Assembly (NCBI GenBank): GCA_041685045.1
Contig: JAWLGP010000005.1
Location: 62,001-126,000 of the forward strand
DNA from: Thiohalomonas sp041685045
GTDB taxonomy: Bacteria > Pseudomonadota > Gammaproteobacteria > Thiohalomonadales > Thiohalomonadaceae
Direction of reading: 5' to 3'
DNA length: 64,000 bases
In this document: in pieces, positions 32,285 through 39,773 of the stretch
How positions within the stretch are numbered: position 1 is the first letter of the stretch
How the letters are laid out: the number at the start of each line of letters is the position of its first letter
Made by a program: the position numbers and the translations under genes
Notes under the pieces: model-generated
Seen by the model: the letters and a program-made list of their open reading frames with translations, nothing else
Told to the model about the DNA's origin: nothing
The model's database searches: none

Positions 32285-32681
32285 GCCGGTGCGCGACCTG
32301 GACGTGATCGACCCGGCGCTGTTGCCGCCGCAGGTGCGCCAACTGGTGCGCGCCATCGGGATCGCCGAGACGCTCACGCTCCTGGACAAACGTGGCGGCG
32401 TGCCGCTCTACGTGCCGGAAGATCCGGAACGTTCGAACCTGACCGACATTATCAGGCCGGAATCCGTCGCCGCACTGGCGGCGATGTATCCCCGCGAGCG
32501 CTTCGACCTACCGAAGGCCGACTCCCTGCGCCGCCAGATCCGTGACCACTACATCCGCGAGGCGCGCCGCAAAGGAATGAAATCTGGTCGCCAGCTGGCC
32601 CGCGAACTCGGGCTCAGTTGGAGGATGATCAAATACATTTGTTCCGAGCCTGAAGACACCACCGGCGACCTGTTCTCTTGA
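32277..32681 (+). CDS. mor: Mor/C-type transcription activator
   Basis: A 134-residue Mor family activator from the ATG at 32277. It has the N-terminal dimerisation region (QVRQLVRAIGIAETLTLLDK), the RGGVPLYVP strand, and a C-terminal helix-turn-helix (KSGRQLARELGLSWRMIKYI). Mor/C proteins bind palindromes just upstream of phage promoters and recruit RNA polymerase. Only one member is seen here, so it probably drives both late promoters (32727-32756 and 18976-19005). Confidence 0.93.
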   Translation: MTEPVRDLDVIDPALLPPQVRQLVRAIGIAETLTLLDKRGGVPLYVPEDPERSNLTDIIRPESVAALAAMYPRERFDLPKADSLRRQIRDHYIREARRKGMKSGRQLARELGLSWRMIKYICSEPEDTTGDLFS

Positions 32682-32726
32682 CACGCGCGGCACCTCGCCG
32701 CAACACTGTTCACGCTCCTCTCACCG

Positions 32727-32756
32727 CCTAACGGGGAAACGTTTCCCCGCCTCCCC
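32727..32756 (+). promoter_or_regulatory. Late promoter operator for lysis/terminase block (Plys-like)
   Basis: A 30-bp block differing at a single base from 18976-19005 (which is on the minus strand). It begins CCTAACGGGGAAAC and has the perfect palindrome GGGGAAACGTTTCCCC at 32733-32748. It follows mor by about 45 bp and precedes the lysis genes by about 80 bp, as Plys does in Mu. A possible -10 (TAGTCT, 32774-32779) lies downstream. Confidence 0.78.
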
Positions 32757-32833
32757 GCCACATCGAGTTACCTAGTCTGGCATCCGACCGTTTGCTTTCG
32801 GGTCCCACCAACGCCGACTAGGGGAACAACGAT

Positions 32834-33325
32834 GTGAACCCACTCAGCCAGAACTTCCACCTCTCCGAATTCCTGCGCTCCCAGACCGCCGCCCGGCACG
32901 ACATCGACATGACGCCGACGCCGGAAGTGGTCGACAACCTGCGCCGGCTCTGCACGGATGTGCTGCAGCCGCTGCGCGATGCGTTGGGCCCCGTGCATAT
33001 CACCTCGGGCTATCGCCCGCCGAAGTTGAATCGCCTCATCGGCGGGTCGACCACTTCCCAGCACGTGTATGGCCACGCGGCGGACCTCGTCGTCACCGGT
33101 CACACGCCGCTGGAGGTCTCCCGCTGGATCCGCGACCACCTCGATACGTTCGACCAGGTGATCCACGAGTTCGGCGAGTGGGTCCATGTATCCGTGCCCG
33201 CCGGCTTCGAGTCGCCGCGGCGCCAGGCGCTGACGGCCGTCATCTCAAAGAGTGCGCTGGGAAAGCAGCGGACGATTTACACCACCGGCCTTCTTGAGGT
33301 CGAGACACCTGGGAGGGTTGCGTGA
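32834..33325 (+). CDS. Endolysin, D-Ala-D-Ala carboxypeptidase type (M15)
   Basis: A 163-residue peptidase M15-type endolysin from a GTG start: NPLSQNFHLSEFLRSQTAAR, VHITSGYRPPKLNRLIGGST, SQHVYGHAADLVV and GEWVHVSV. The zinc ligands are the His and Asp in SQHVYGHAAD and the His in WVHVS. It cuts peptidoglycan cross-links at lysis. It is the first gene after the late operator. Confidence 0.92.
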   Translation: MNPLSQNFHLSEFLRSQTAARHDIDMTPTPEVVDNLRRLCTDVLQPLRDALGPVHITSGYRPPKLNRLIGGSTTSQHVYGHAADLVVTGHTPLEVSRWIRDHLDTFDQVIHEFGEWVHVSVPAGFESPRRQALTAVISKSALGKQRTIYTTGLLEVETPGRVA

Positions 33326-33504
33326 TGTGGCATCTAGTGGGGCTGCTACTGGTGATCGTGGGCGCCTTCATGTTCGGCTACGGCTGGCGTGATGGGCAGC
33401 AGAGCGAGGCGTATGGTGCGCTGTTCTGGCTGATCGTCGGCGCTGTGGTCGGGCTGATCGGGGTGGGGCTCAACATCGGCTTCTATCTGGCTGGAGGTGC
33501 GTGA
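33325..33504 (+). CDS. Small membrane protein (holin/antiholin candidate)
   Basis: A 59-residue protein overlapping the endolysin stop (TGATG), with GGGAGGG upstream. It has two membrane helices (HLVGLLLVIVGAFMFGYGWR and ALFWLIVGAVVGLIGVGLNI) with a short polar loop. Two-helix proteins beside an endolysin are usually holins or antiholins. Which of the two adjacent membrane proteins is the pore former is not decided. Confidence 0.75.
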   Translation: MWHLVGLLLVIVGAFMFGYGWRDGQQSEAYGALFWLIVGAVVGLIGVGLNIGFYLAGGA

Positions 33505-33728
33505 TGTTCGGGTTGCTGGATAGTCGCGGCAAGAAGTCAAAAACGCTGGCGTTTGTCGTCGTGTCCTGGCTGGTAGTGGTCGTCAAGTTTCTGCTGGCGG
33601 GCGTCACCGTTCCGGTGTTCGGCGAACTGCCGCCCATGACGGGCGGGGAGTTCGCGGCAGCGGTAGCTGCCGTGCTCGGGATCTGGCTCGGCCGGGAATG
33701 GAAGGACAAGGAGGTGAGCGGTGCTTGA
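33504..33728 (+). CDS. Holin candidate
   Basis: A 74-residue protein, MFGLLDSRGKKSKTLAFVVV, with two membrane segments (TLAFVVVSWLVVVVKFLLAG and GEFAAAVAAVLGIWLGREW) and a charged end (KDKEVSGA). The form FxxxDxxGxxSxT...W is like Mu-type phage holins. It overlaps neighbouring genes at both ends in a coupled lysis cassette. Confidence 0.78.
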   Translation: MFGLLDSRGKKSKTLAFVVVSWLVVVVKFLLAGVTVPVFGELPPMTGGEFAAAVAAVLGIWLGREWKDKEVSGA

Positions 33729-33987
33729 GGCGCTCGGGGGACTGGCCCTGCTGATCATGGCCGTGCTCGGTGGTGTGGCGGCCCACTTCCGCGGCAAGGC
33801 GAACACGGCGCGCCTGGAGCGTGACAGGGAGCATGAGCGGGCCGAGCAGGCCGAGGCGGCCGCGGACGTTCATCGGCGTGTCGACCAGGCGCGCTCCGAT
33901 GTGGCCGAGCGCCACCGCGAAGAGGCGGTGAAGACACGCGAGGAGGTCGCTGCCGGTCGGCGCGACCATTTGACCGAGGGGTGGTGA
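33721..33987 (+). CDS. Inner-membrane spanin (Rz-like)
   Basis: An 88-residue protein from a GTG with AGGAGG upstream. It has an N-terminal membrane helix (EALGGLALLIMAVLGGVAAH) followed by a long charged coiled coil (RLERDREHERAEQAEAAADV). This is the i-spanin layout. The next gene encodes a lipoprotein, completing the pair that fuses inner and outer membranes at lysis. Confidence 0.78.
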   Translation: MLEALGGLALLIMAVLGGVAAHFRGKANTARLERDREHERAEQAEAAADVHRRVDQARSDVAERHREEAVKTREEVAAGRRDHLTEGW

Positions 33988-34241
33988 TGAGGGCATTTCT
34001 GCTACTGGCGGTTATCGCGTTCTCGGGCTGTGCCAATACGCCAGAGGTGCGCTTCGTGAGCGAGCCTCTGCCGCTTCCGGCCCGCCCGCTGCTGCCGGCG
34101 CTGAGCGCGGAGGACGTCACCTGTCTGTCGGACGAGGCTTACGCGCGGTTGGTACAGCGCGACCTGCGGCGCCGACAGTACGCCGAGGAGCTGGAGGCGA
34201 TCATCCGTTCGACTCACGAGCCATCCGGAGCGACCGACTGA
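33987..34241 (+). CDS. Outer-membrane spanin lipoprotein (Rz1-like)
   Basis: An 84-residue lipoprotein, MRAFLLLAVIAFSGCANTPE, with a lipobox ending in Cys15. A proline-rich segment follows (EPLPLPARPLLPAL), a hallmark of o-spanins, then a helical end. The ATG overlaps the previous stop (ATGA). It is arranged end-to-end with the i-spanin rather than embedded. Confidence 0.8.
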   Translation: MRAFLLLAVIAFSGCANTPEVRFVSEPLPLPARPLLPALSAEDVTCLSDEAYARLVQRDLRRRQYAEELEAIIRSTHEPSGATD

Positions 34242-34471
34242 TGGACGATATCGAGCGCGCCCAGCGGCGCCAGCAGGCGGACACGGCGGCGGCCATCGAA
34301 GCACAGCAGGCGCGCGCCGCCGGCAGTCGGGTGGAACCGGTGACCATCGACGGCATTGCCTGCTGCGCCGACTGCGAAGACCCGTTGCCACCTCACCGTG
34401 TCCAGGCGGGCCTCTGCGTGCCCTGCAAGGAACTGCGCGAGCAGCGCGAAAGGAGTACCCGTGGAGCTTGA
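34241..34471 (+). CDS. DksA/TraR-type zinc-finger protein
   Basis: A 76-residue protein of the TraR/DksA zinc-finger family: MDDIERAQRRQQADTAAAIE, then CCADCEDPLPPHRVQAGLCV, PCKEL. The C4 zinc site (CADC...CVPC) is intact. Such proteins are regular members of Mu-like late operons and may act on RNA polymerase. Confidence 0.88.
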   Translation: MDDIERAQRRQQADTAAAIEAQQARAAGSRVEPVTIDGIACCADCEDPLPPHRVQAGLCVPCKELREQRERSTRGA

Positions 34472-34808
34472 TTACACCGCATGGCGTTTTTGGTGGGACA
34501 TCATCCAAACGCTAATCCTCGCGGCCATCGGCGTGTACACCTGGATCAGCAATCGAACCCGGGTGAACTCCTCGCGCATCCAATCGCTGGAACATGACAT
34601 CGACTCACGCCTCGACAGCCAGGGCGACCGCATCACCCGGATGGAAGAGGCCCTGCGCCACGCACCCAGCCACGAAGACCTCAAACGCATCCACCGCCGC
34701 ATGGATGAAACCGCCGCCGCCCTCAATGCGCTGGCGGGAGAATTCAAAGCGGTACAGCACACGCTGCACCTGATCCACGAGCACCTGCTCAACGGGGGAA
34801 AGAGATGA
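34461..34808 (+). CDS. DUF2730 membrane/coiled-coil protein
   Basis: A 115-residue protein from a GTG with AAGGAG upstream: a membrane helix near the N-terminus (WWDIIQTLILAAIGVYTWIS), then a coiled coil (IQSLEHDIDSRLDSQGDRIT) and RRMDETAAALNALAGEFKAV. It matches DUF2730, which occupies this place between the lysis genes and the terminase in Mu-like phages. Confidence 0.85.
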   Translation: MELDYTAWRFWWDIIQTLILAAIGVYTWISNRTRVNSSRIQSLEHDIDSRLDSQGDRITRMEEALRHAPSHEDLKRIHRRMDETAAALNALAGEFKAVQHTLHLIHEHLLNGGKR

Positions 34809-35392
34809 GCGCCGAATACCGCGAACGGCATGCGGCCATGATGCGCCGCATGCTGCTGGAGGCACTGGAGCGGGAGCCGGGCTACACGGCTCCCGACTGG
34901 TTGTTGCAGGGCGCCCTCGAAGCGCACGGCATGGTGATCTCGCTCGACCGCCTGCGCACCGAGCTGGTGTGGCTCGCCGAGCAGGGCCTGGTCGAGCACG
35001 TCACCGGCGCCACCGTGCTGACGACCCGCGGCCTCGATGTCGCTCTCGGCCGGGCGGATGTGCCGGGTGTGCAGCGCCGGCTCCCGGGGGGATCGTCGGG
35101 GTGGGTACCAGTCTGCTGGCTTCGCGGTTGCGGGGTGAGGGCTGAGCGATGGCCCACGCTCCCGAAGTCCGCGCCGCCGTCCGCCGCAGCTACGTGGCCG
35201 AGCGCCTGCCGCTGGAGTCCGCGGCCGAGAAGCACGGCATCGCCTACAACACCGCCCGCCACTGGAAACGCCAGGCCGGCGAACAGGGCGACGACTGGGA
35301 CAAGGCCCGCGCCGCCTCCCGCATGGCCGCCGGTGGGCTCGGCGACCTCACCACCCAGGTGCTTGAAGAGTTCGCGATGCTGTTTCAGGTGA
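34805..35392 (+). CDS. ArsR-like winged-helix phage protein with abnormal C-terminus
   Basis: The first about 95 residues (MSAEYRERHAAMMRRMLLEA, then ISLDRLRTELVWLAEQGLVE and TTRGLDVALGRADVPGVQRR) match the roughly 100-residue winged-helix protein that precedes the terminase in Mu-like phages and normally ends soon after PGV. Here the frame stays open into the terminase small-subunit gene and its last 80 residues are a shadow of that gene. One base fewer in the GGGGGG run at 35089-35094 would give a stop at 35136-35138, 10 bp before the next ATG. Either a frameshift mutation, a sequence error or a lost stop. Confidence 0.72.
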   Translation: MSAEYRERHAAMMRRMLLEALEREPGYTAPDWLLQGALEAHGMVISLDRLRTELVWLAEQGLVEHVTGATVLTTRGLDVALGRADVPGVQRRLPGGSSGWVPVCWLRGCGVRAERWPTLPKSAPPSAAATWPSACRWSPRPRSTASPTTPPATGNARPANRATTGTRPAPPPAWPPVGSATSPPRCLKSSRCCFR

Positions 35393-35646
35393 CGATGGAG
35401 CAGATCGGCCAGGAAAAGATTGACGGGGTCACCAAGGCCGAGGCGATGAGTCGATTGGCCGATGCCTACACCAAGACAGTCAAGGCCGCCGGCGGCGGTG
35501 ACTCGAAGATCGGCAAGTTGGCGATCGCGATGGAGATGCTGGAGCGCCTGGTGGCGTTCGTGCAGAAGCACTATCCGCAGCATGGTAACGCGCTGCTGGA
35601 GGTGTTGGAGCCCTTCGGGGAAGAGTTGAGCCGGTCCTATGCGTGA
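35149..35646 (+). CDS. Terminase small subunit (DUF1804)
   Basis: A 165-residue protein: MAHAPEVRAAVRRSYVAERL, then AAEKHGIAYNTARHWKRQAG, an N-terminal helix-turn-helix that recognises phage DNA. A helical multimerisation region follows (TTQVLEEFAMLFQVTMEQIG, AIAMEMLERLVAFVQKHYPQ). DUF1804 proteins are the Mu-like small terminase. Confidence 0.9.
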   Translation: MAHAPEVRAAVRRSYVAERLPLESAAEKHGIAYNTARHWKRQAGEQGDDWDKARAASRMAAGGLGDLTTQVLEEFAMLFQVTMEQIGQEKIDGVTKAEAMSRLADAYTKTVKAAGGGDSKIGKLAIAMEMLERLVAFVQKHYPQHGNALLEVLEPFGEELSRSYA

Positions 35647-36151
35647 CGGCATGAGCAAGTCCGCTGAGCTTTCCCCCTGCAGGAGCTACCGGTACACCCT
35701 GTGGCGTTGTTGGGAAGAGGACTGTCCGAACGGATATGCAATGTTCATCGGGCTAAATCCGAGTACCGCTGACGAAACAGATGACGATCCAACTATTCGG
35801 CGCTGCATCGCGTTCTCGCGAACTTGGGGGTATTCCGGCCTCTGCATGACGAATCTTTTCGCGTGGCGTGCGACGAAACCGTCTGACTTGATGGCGTCGC
35901 CTTCGCCCGTTGGTCCGGAGAACGACAGCTATTTGCGTAAAGCCGGCGCTGATGCTGGCATCGTCATCGCGGCTTGGGGAGTTCATGGTGCGTTCCTCGG
36001 GCGCGATATCGAGGTGCGAAAGATGTTCACTAGGCTGCACTATCTTCGTCTGACGGCGGCGGGGCATCCCGGCCACCCGCTGTACTTACCAGGCCACCTC
36101 AAACCGTTGAAATGGCGGGGTGAGCCAACGCGCCTCGGCGGGTGCGACTGA
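35639..36151 (+). CDS. DUF1643 protein inserted between terminase genes
   Basis: A 170-residue DUF1643 protein: YRYTLWRCWEEDCPNGYAMF, IGLNPSTADETDDDPTIRRC, IAFSRTWGYSGLCMTNLFAW, RATKPSDLMA. The signature GLNPSxAD..DDPTxRR is complete. The biochemical function of the family is unknown. It separates the two terminase subunits, and its base composition is less GC-rich than theirs, suggesting a cargo gene. Start at 35639 overlaps the previous gene; 35651 is an alternative. Confidence 0.9.
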   Translation: MRDGMSKSAELSPCRSYRYTLWRCWEEDCPNGYAMFIGLNPSTADETDDDPTIRRCIAFSRTWGYSGLCMTNLFAWRATKPSDLMASPSPVGPENDSYLRKAGADAGIVIAAWGVHGAFLGRDIEVRKMFTRLHYLRLTAAGHPGHPLYLPGHLKPLKWRGEPTRLGGCD

Positions 36152-36276
36152 TGCCGCAACGCCTTCCCGCAGACCTCAGGATCGTTTCCACCAGACGCGC
36201 CCGCAAGTTGCGCAAAAAGGGCGAGCGCGTCTGGTGGATTCCCGATTTCGGATGGGTATGGCGTCGCAATGGCTAA
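36151..36276 (+). CDS. 41-residue basic protein
   Basis: A very small frame from an ATG directly after the DUF1643 stop, MPQRLPADLRIVSTRRARKL, ending WWIPDFGWVWRRNG. It is strongly basic with a tryptophan-rich end, and it overlaps the large terminase start by 8 bp. The tight junctions support expression. Function unknown. Confidence 0.6.
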   Translation: MPQRLPADLRIVSTRRARKLRKKGERVWWIPDFGWVWRRNG

Positions 36277-37882
36277 GCTCTCCTCCCGCCAGTTCACTCA
36301 GCAGCTCGCGGATCTCGCTGCCGGCTTCCGCCAGCAGATCGAGGCGCAGGTCTCCGGCTTCGACCCTGACCCGGCCGCCTCGCGCGAACGCCGCAAGCGG
36401 GCGGATGCCGATTTCCAGTTCTTTGCGCGGACCTACTTCCCGCATTACATCCTGAAGCCGAACAGCCGGCTACACGATTTCCTCTACGAACGCCTGCCGG
36501 CGATCGCCGACTCCGAACAGAGCGAGACCGACGCGATCGCCGCTCCCCGCGGCGAGGCGAAGTCCACCATCACCTCGCAGATCTTCGTCATTTGGTGTGT
36601 GGTCACCGGTCGCAAGTGGTACCCGATGATCGGGATGGATGCCTTCGACCAGGCGGCGATCATGCTGGAGGCCATCAAGGCGGAGCTGGAGAGCAATCCG
36701 CGCCTGGCGATGGACTACCCGGAGGCGACCGGCCAGGGCCGGGTGTGGCAGGCCGGCGTGGTGGTGACCGCGAACGACCGCAAGATCGAGGCGGTGGGCA
36801 GCGGCAAGCGCATTCGCGGCCGTCGCCACGGCCCGCACCGGCCGGACCTGTTCATCGGCGACGACTTGGAGAACGACGAGAACGTCCGCACCCCGGAACA
36901 GCGCGACAAGCTGCAGGCCTGGCTCACCAAGGCCGTGCTGAAGCTCGGCGGTGCCGGCGCGAAGTTCGATGTGATCATCATCGGCACCATCCTGCACTAC
37001 GACTCGGTGCTGAATCGGCTGCTCAAGAACCCGCTATGGAACAGCCGCAAGTTCAAGGCGCTGCTGAAGTGGCCTGACCGGATGGACCTGTGGGACCGCT
37101 GGGAGGAGCTGCTGCTCAACCAGGGGAAAGAGGTCGCCGAAGCATTCCACGCGGCGCGGAAAGACGAGATGGAGGCCGGCGCCGAGGTGAGTTGGCCGGA
37201 TGGTCGCCCGCTGGTGGACCTGATGATCATCCGGGCCCGTGATGGTCACGCCTCTTTCGATTCCGAGCTGCAGAACGATCCGCTCTCCGACGATGACGCG
37301 CCTTTCGCCAAGGCGATCCACTTCTGGGTGAACCGCCTGGCCGAATGGCTGTTCTACGGCTCCTGCGATCCCTCGCTCGGCAAGGCCGGCGCCTCGCGTG
37401 ACCCGTCCGCTATCCTGGTGGGCGGGTTTAACCGGGAGACCGGGATCCTCGATGTGGTCGAGGCGAGCATCCGCAAGCGGCTGCCGGATCGCATCATCGA
37501 GGATGTGATCGGATACCAGGCCGAATACCGGTGTCTGCTGTGGGGCGTGGAAACGGTGCAGTTCCAGGAGTTCCTCTATTCGGAGTTGGTCAAGCGCGCC
37601 GCGGCCCGTGGTATCCCGGTACCGGCCAGGGCGGTGAAGCCGATCACCGACAAGCTGCTGCGCATCGAAAGCCTTCAACCGCATATGGTCAACGGGCTGA
37701 TCCGGCTGCACTCGTCCCAGTCCACGCTCATCGAGCAGCTGCGCCATTTCCCCAAGGCCGACCACGACGACGGCCCCGACGCGCTGGAGATGCTCTGGAA
37801 AGTGGCCACCTCCGGCGCCGGCGGCGCACCTTCGATCGCCACCCGCCGCTGGCGTGGTGGCGTGAACCTTTCGAGGTACTGA
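36269..37882 (+). CDS. Terminase large subunit (gp28-like)
   Basis: A 537-residue packaging motor. ATPase part: the Walker A-like APRGEAKST at about residue 93 and Walker B DLFIGDDLEN at about 195. Nuclease part: acidic residues in YGSCDPSLGKAG at about 370 and HDDGPDALEML at about 505. It drives DNA into the prohead and cuts by headful from the prophage. It is followed by portal, F and G, as in Mu. Confidence 0.95.
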   Translation: MAKLSSRQFTQQLADLAAGFRQQIEAQVSGFDPDPAASRERRKRADADFQFFARTYFPHYILKPNSRLHDFLYERLPAIADSEQSETDAIAAPRGEAKSTITSQIFVIWCVVTGRKWYPMIGMDAFDQAAIMLEAIKAELESNPRLAMDYPEATGQGRVWQAGVVVTANDRKIEAVGSGKRIRGRRHGPHRPDLFIGDDLENDENVRTPEQRDKLQAWLTKAVLKLGGAGAKFDVIIIGTILHYDSVLNRLLKNPLWNSRKFKALLKWPDRMDLWDRWEELLLNQGKEVAEAFHAARKDEMEAGAEVSWPDGRPLVDLMIIRARDGHASFDSELQNDPLSDDDAPFAKAIHFWVNRLAEWLFYGSCDPSLGKAGASRDPSAILVGGFNRETGILDVVEASIRKRLPDRIIEDVIGYQAEYRCLLWGVETVQFQEFLYSELVKRAAARGIPVPARAVKPITDKLLRIESLQPHMVNGLIRLHSSQSTLIEQLRHFPKADHDDGPDALEMLWKVATSGAGGAPSIATRRWRGGVNLSRY

Positions 37883-37884
37883 GC

Positions 37885-38058
37885 ATGAGGCGGATTTTTC
37901 CGATTGCGTTGCTAACAGCCGGCGTCGTTGCTGTTCGTGAGTTGGCGATGGTTTGTCCAACCGTGAACGTGAGCGCCGTTCCCGTAGCGGGACGTTTTTC
38001 CGGTGTAGCTGCAGCGAAGCGGGCAGCCAAAAAGCGCCGCAACAAGAGAAGAACCTGA
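37885..38058 (+). CDS. Small protein, hydrophobic start and basic tail
   Basis: A 57-residue frame, MRRIFPIALLTAGVVAVREL, ending AAAKRAAKKRRNKRRT, between terminase and portal with GAGG upstream. The tail is strongly cationic (DNA- or RNA-binding). Base use around 37900-37990 is less GC-rich than its neighbours. Function unknown. Confidence 0.55.
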   Translation: MRRIFPIALLTAGVVAVRELAMVCPTVNVSAVPVAGRFSGVAAAKRAAKKRRNKRRT

Positions 38059-38059
38059 C

Positions 38060-39559
38060 ATGGACTCCACCGACCTGAAGAAGGCCAGCAAGAACAACCT
38101 GGCGCGGGAGATCGCCACCCGTACCACCGACCCGCAGTTCTACTCGGCGCTCACCATACTGCCGAACCCGGACACGGTGCTGCGCAAGCTCGGCCGTTCC
38201 GACGAGGTGTTCGATGCCATCGTGAGCGATGCCCATGTGATCGGGGAGATGCGCTCCATCCGTGCCGGCCTGCTGCGCTACGAGTGGCGCGTGGAGGCTG
38301 GCGGCGAGTCGCCGGCCGACGTGCGGGCGCTGGAGCTGTGCGAGGCATTCATGGCCCAGCGGCCGGCGCCGGGGCTGCGCTGGCCGGATGTGATCTGGAA
38401 CATGGCCCAGGCGGTGTTCCGCGGGTTCCAGGTCCATGAAGTGATTTGGGAGCGCCAGAACTCGCTGCTGATGCCGGCGGCGCTGCTCGATCGCCCGGCC
38501 CGCCGCTTCGGTTTCGGTGCCGATTCCAACGAGCTGCGCCTCATCACCCGGGAGAACATGGTCGACGGGGTCGAGCTGGGGCCGTACAAGTGGCTGCTGA
38601 CCCGGCACATGCCGAGCCACGATAACCCCTATGGGGTGGCGCTCTTCTCCAGCTGCTTCTGGCCGTACACCTTCAAGCACAGCGGGTGGAGATACTTCGT
38701 CAAGTTCTGCGAGAAGTACGGCATTCCGAAGGCCATCGGTAAATATCCGCCGGGCACGCCGAAGCCTGAGCAGGATGCCCTGGCTGACGGCCTGGCACAG
38801 ATGATCGAGGATTCCGTCGCGGCTATCCCGGACGGCGGTACGGTCGAACTGCTGCAGACCACGATGACCGGCCAGCTGGTGCACGAGCGCCTGATCAACC
38901 TGGCCAACCGGGAGATGAGCAAGGCGCTCACCAGCCAGACCCTGGCCACCGAGATCCAGGGCGAGGGCTCCCGCGCCGCCTCGGAGACCCACCGCGGCCG
39001 CGAGGAGGATGTGAACGAGTCCGACCGTGCCGCGATCGCCGACGTCATGTCGGAGCTGTTCACCTGGATCACCGAGCTGAACATCCCCGGCGCCGTACCG
39101 CCGACCTTTGAGTTCTACGAGGAGGCCGAGGCAAGGAAGGATTGGGTCGAGGTGTTGGGCCAGGCGCGCCGCTTCCTCGACGTGCCGAAGTGGTTCGCCC
39201 ACGAACGCCTCCAGATCCCGCAGCCGACCGAGGAGGACGAACTCCTCCCCGCCGGCGGTGCCGCGCTCCCGGCCGAGTTCGCCGCCGGCAACCGCGGCCA
39301 CGACTTCGCCGCCGTCGAGTTCCCCGACCAGGCCGCCCTCGAGGCGGCGATCGACAGCATCGAAGACGGCACCCTCCAGGAGCAGGCGGAGGCGCTGCTG
39401 GCGCCGGTGTTCCAGCTCATCGAGGAGGCCGGCCCGGAGAAGGCCCTGGAGCGCCTTGCCGAGGTCTACGACCGGATGGACACCGAAGCGCTGCAGGAGC
39501 TGATCGGCCGCGCCATCTTCGTGTCCGAGGTATGGGGGCGACTGAATGCCAAAGGGTAG
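38060..39559 (+). CDS. Portal protein (gp29-like, DUF935)
   Basis: A 499-residue DUF935 portal that forms the dodecameric ring at the packaging vertex. Characteristic blocks are LARTIATR-type start (NNLAREIATRTTDPQFYSAL), VIWNMAQAVFRGFQVHEVIW, GLAQMIEDSVAAIPDGG and EIQGEGSRAASETHRGREED. The C-terminal 100 residues are helical and end ...FVSEVWGRLNAKG, overlapping the next gene. Confidence 0.94.
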   Translation: MDSTDLKKASKNNLAREIATRTTDPQFYSALTILPNPDTVLRKLGRSDEVFDAIVSDAHVIGEMRSIRAGLLRYEWRVEAGGESPADVRALELCEAFMAQRPAPGLRWPDVIWNMAQAVFRGFQVHEVIWERQNSLLMPAALLDRPARRFGFGADSNELRLITRENMVDGVELGPYKWLLTRHMPSHDNPYGVALFSSCFWPYTFKHSGWRYFVKFCEKYGIPKAIGKYPPGTPKPEQDALADGLAQMIEDSVAAIPDGGTVELLQTTMTGQLVHERLINLANREMSKALTSQTLATEIQGEGSRAASETHRGREEDVNESDRAAIADVMSELFTWITELNIPGAVPPTFEFYEEAEARKDWVEVLGQARRFLDVPKWFAHERLQIPQPTEEDELLPAGGAALPAEFAAGNRGHDFAAVEFPDQAALEAAIDSIEDGTLQEQAEALLAPVFQLIEEAGPEKALERLAEVYDRMDTEALQELIGRAIFVSEVWGRLNAKG

Positions 39560-39770
39560 TCTGGCCGACCGTCTGACCCTGGGCTATCACCTCTGCCTGT
39601 TGATGGGGGCCCACCCGTGTCTCCCGGGGTTCCTGCTGGTGTCGGCATCCGGCGGCTTTCAGCGAGGCGGGCGCCTGGGTGACGGGCTGCTTTCGTTCCT
39701 GCTGGCGTACATGGCCGGGATCGCCTTTTGGGTGTTGGTGGTCGCGGCCTATTTCCTCTATTGGTGGTGA
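39546..39770 (+). CDS. Small membrane protein after portal
   Basis: A 74-residue protein overlapping the portal end by 14 bp: MPKGSLADRLTLGYHLCLLM with two hydrophobic stretches (HLCLLMGAHPCLPGFLLVSA and LLSFLLAYMAGIAFWVLVVA). A membrane protein in a head operon is unusual. It could act in exclusion or lysis. No family recognised. Confidence 0.65.
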   Translation: MPKGSLADRLTLGYHLCLLMGAHPCLPGFLLVSASGGFQRGGRLGDGLLSFLLAYMAGIAFWVLVVAAYFLYWW

Positions 39771-39773
39771 AGC

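Noticed and set aside
37034..39301. 755-residue minus-strand frame opposite terminase and portal
   Set aside because: The complementary strand encodes recognised terminase and portal proteins; the minus frame has shadow composition.
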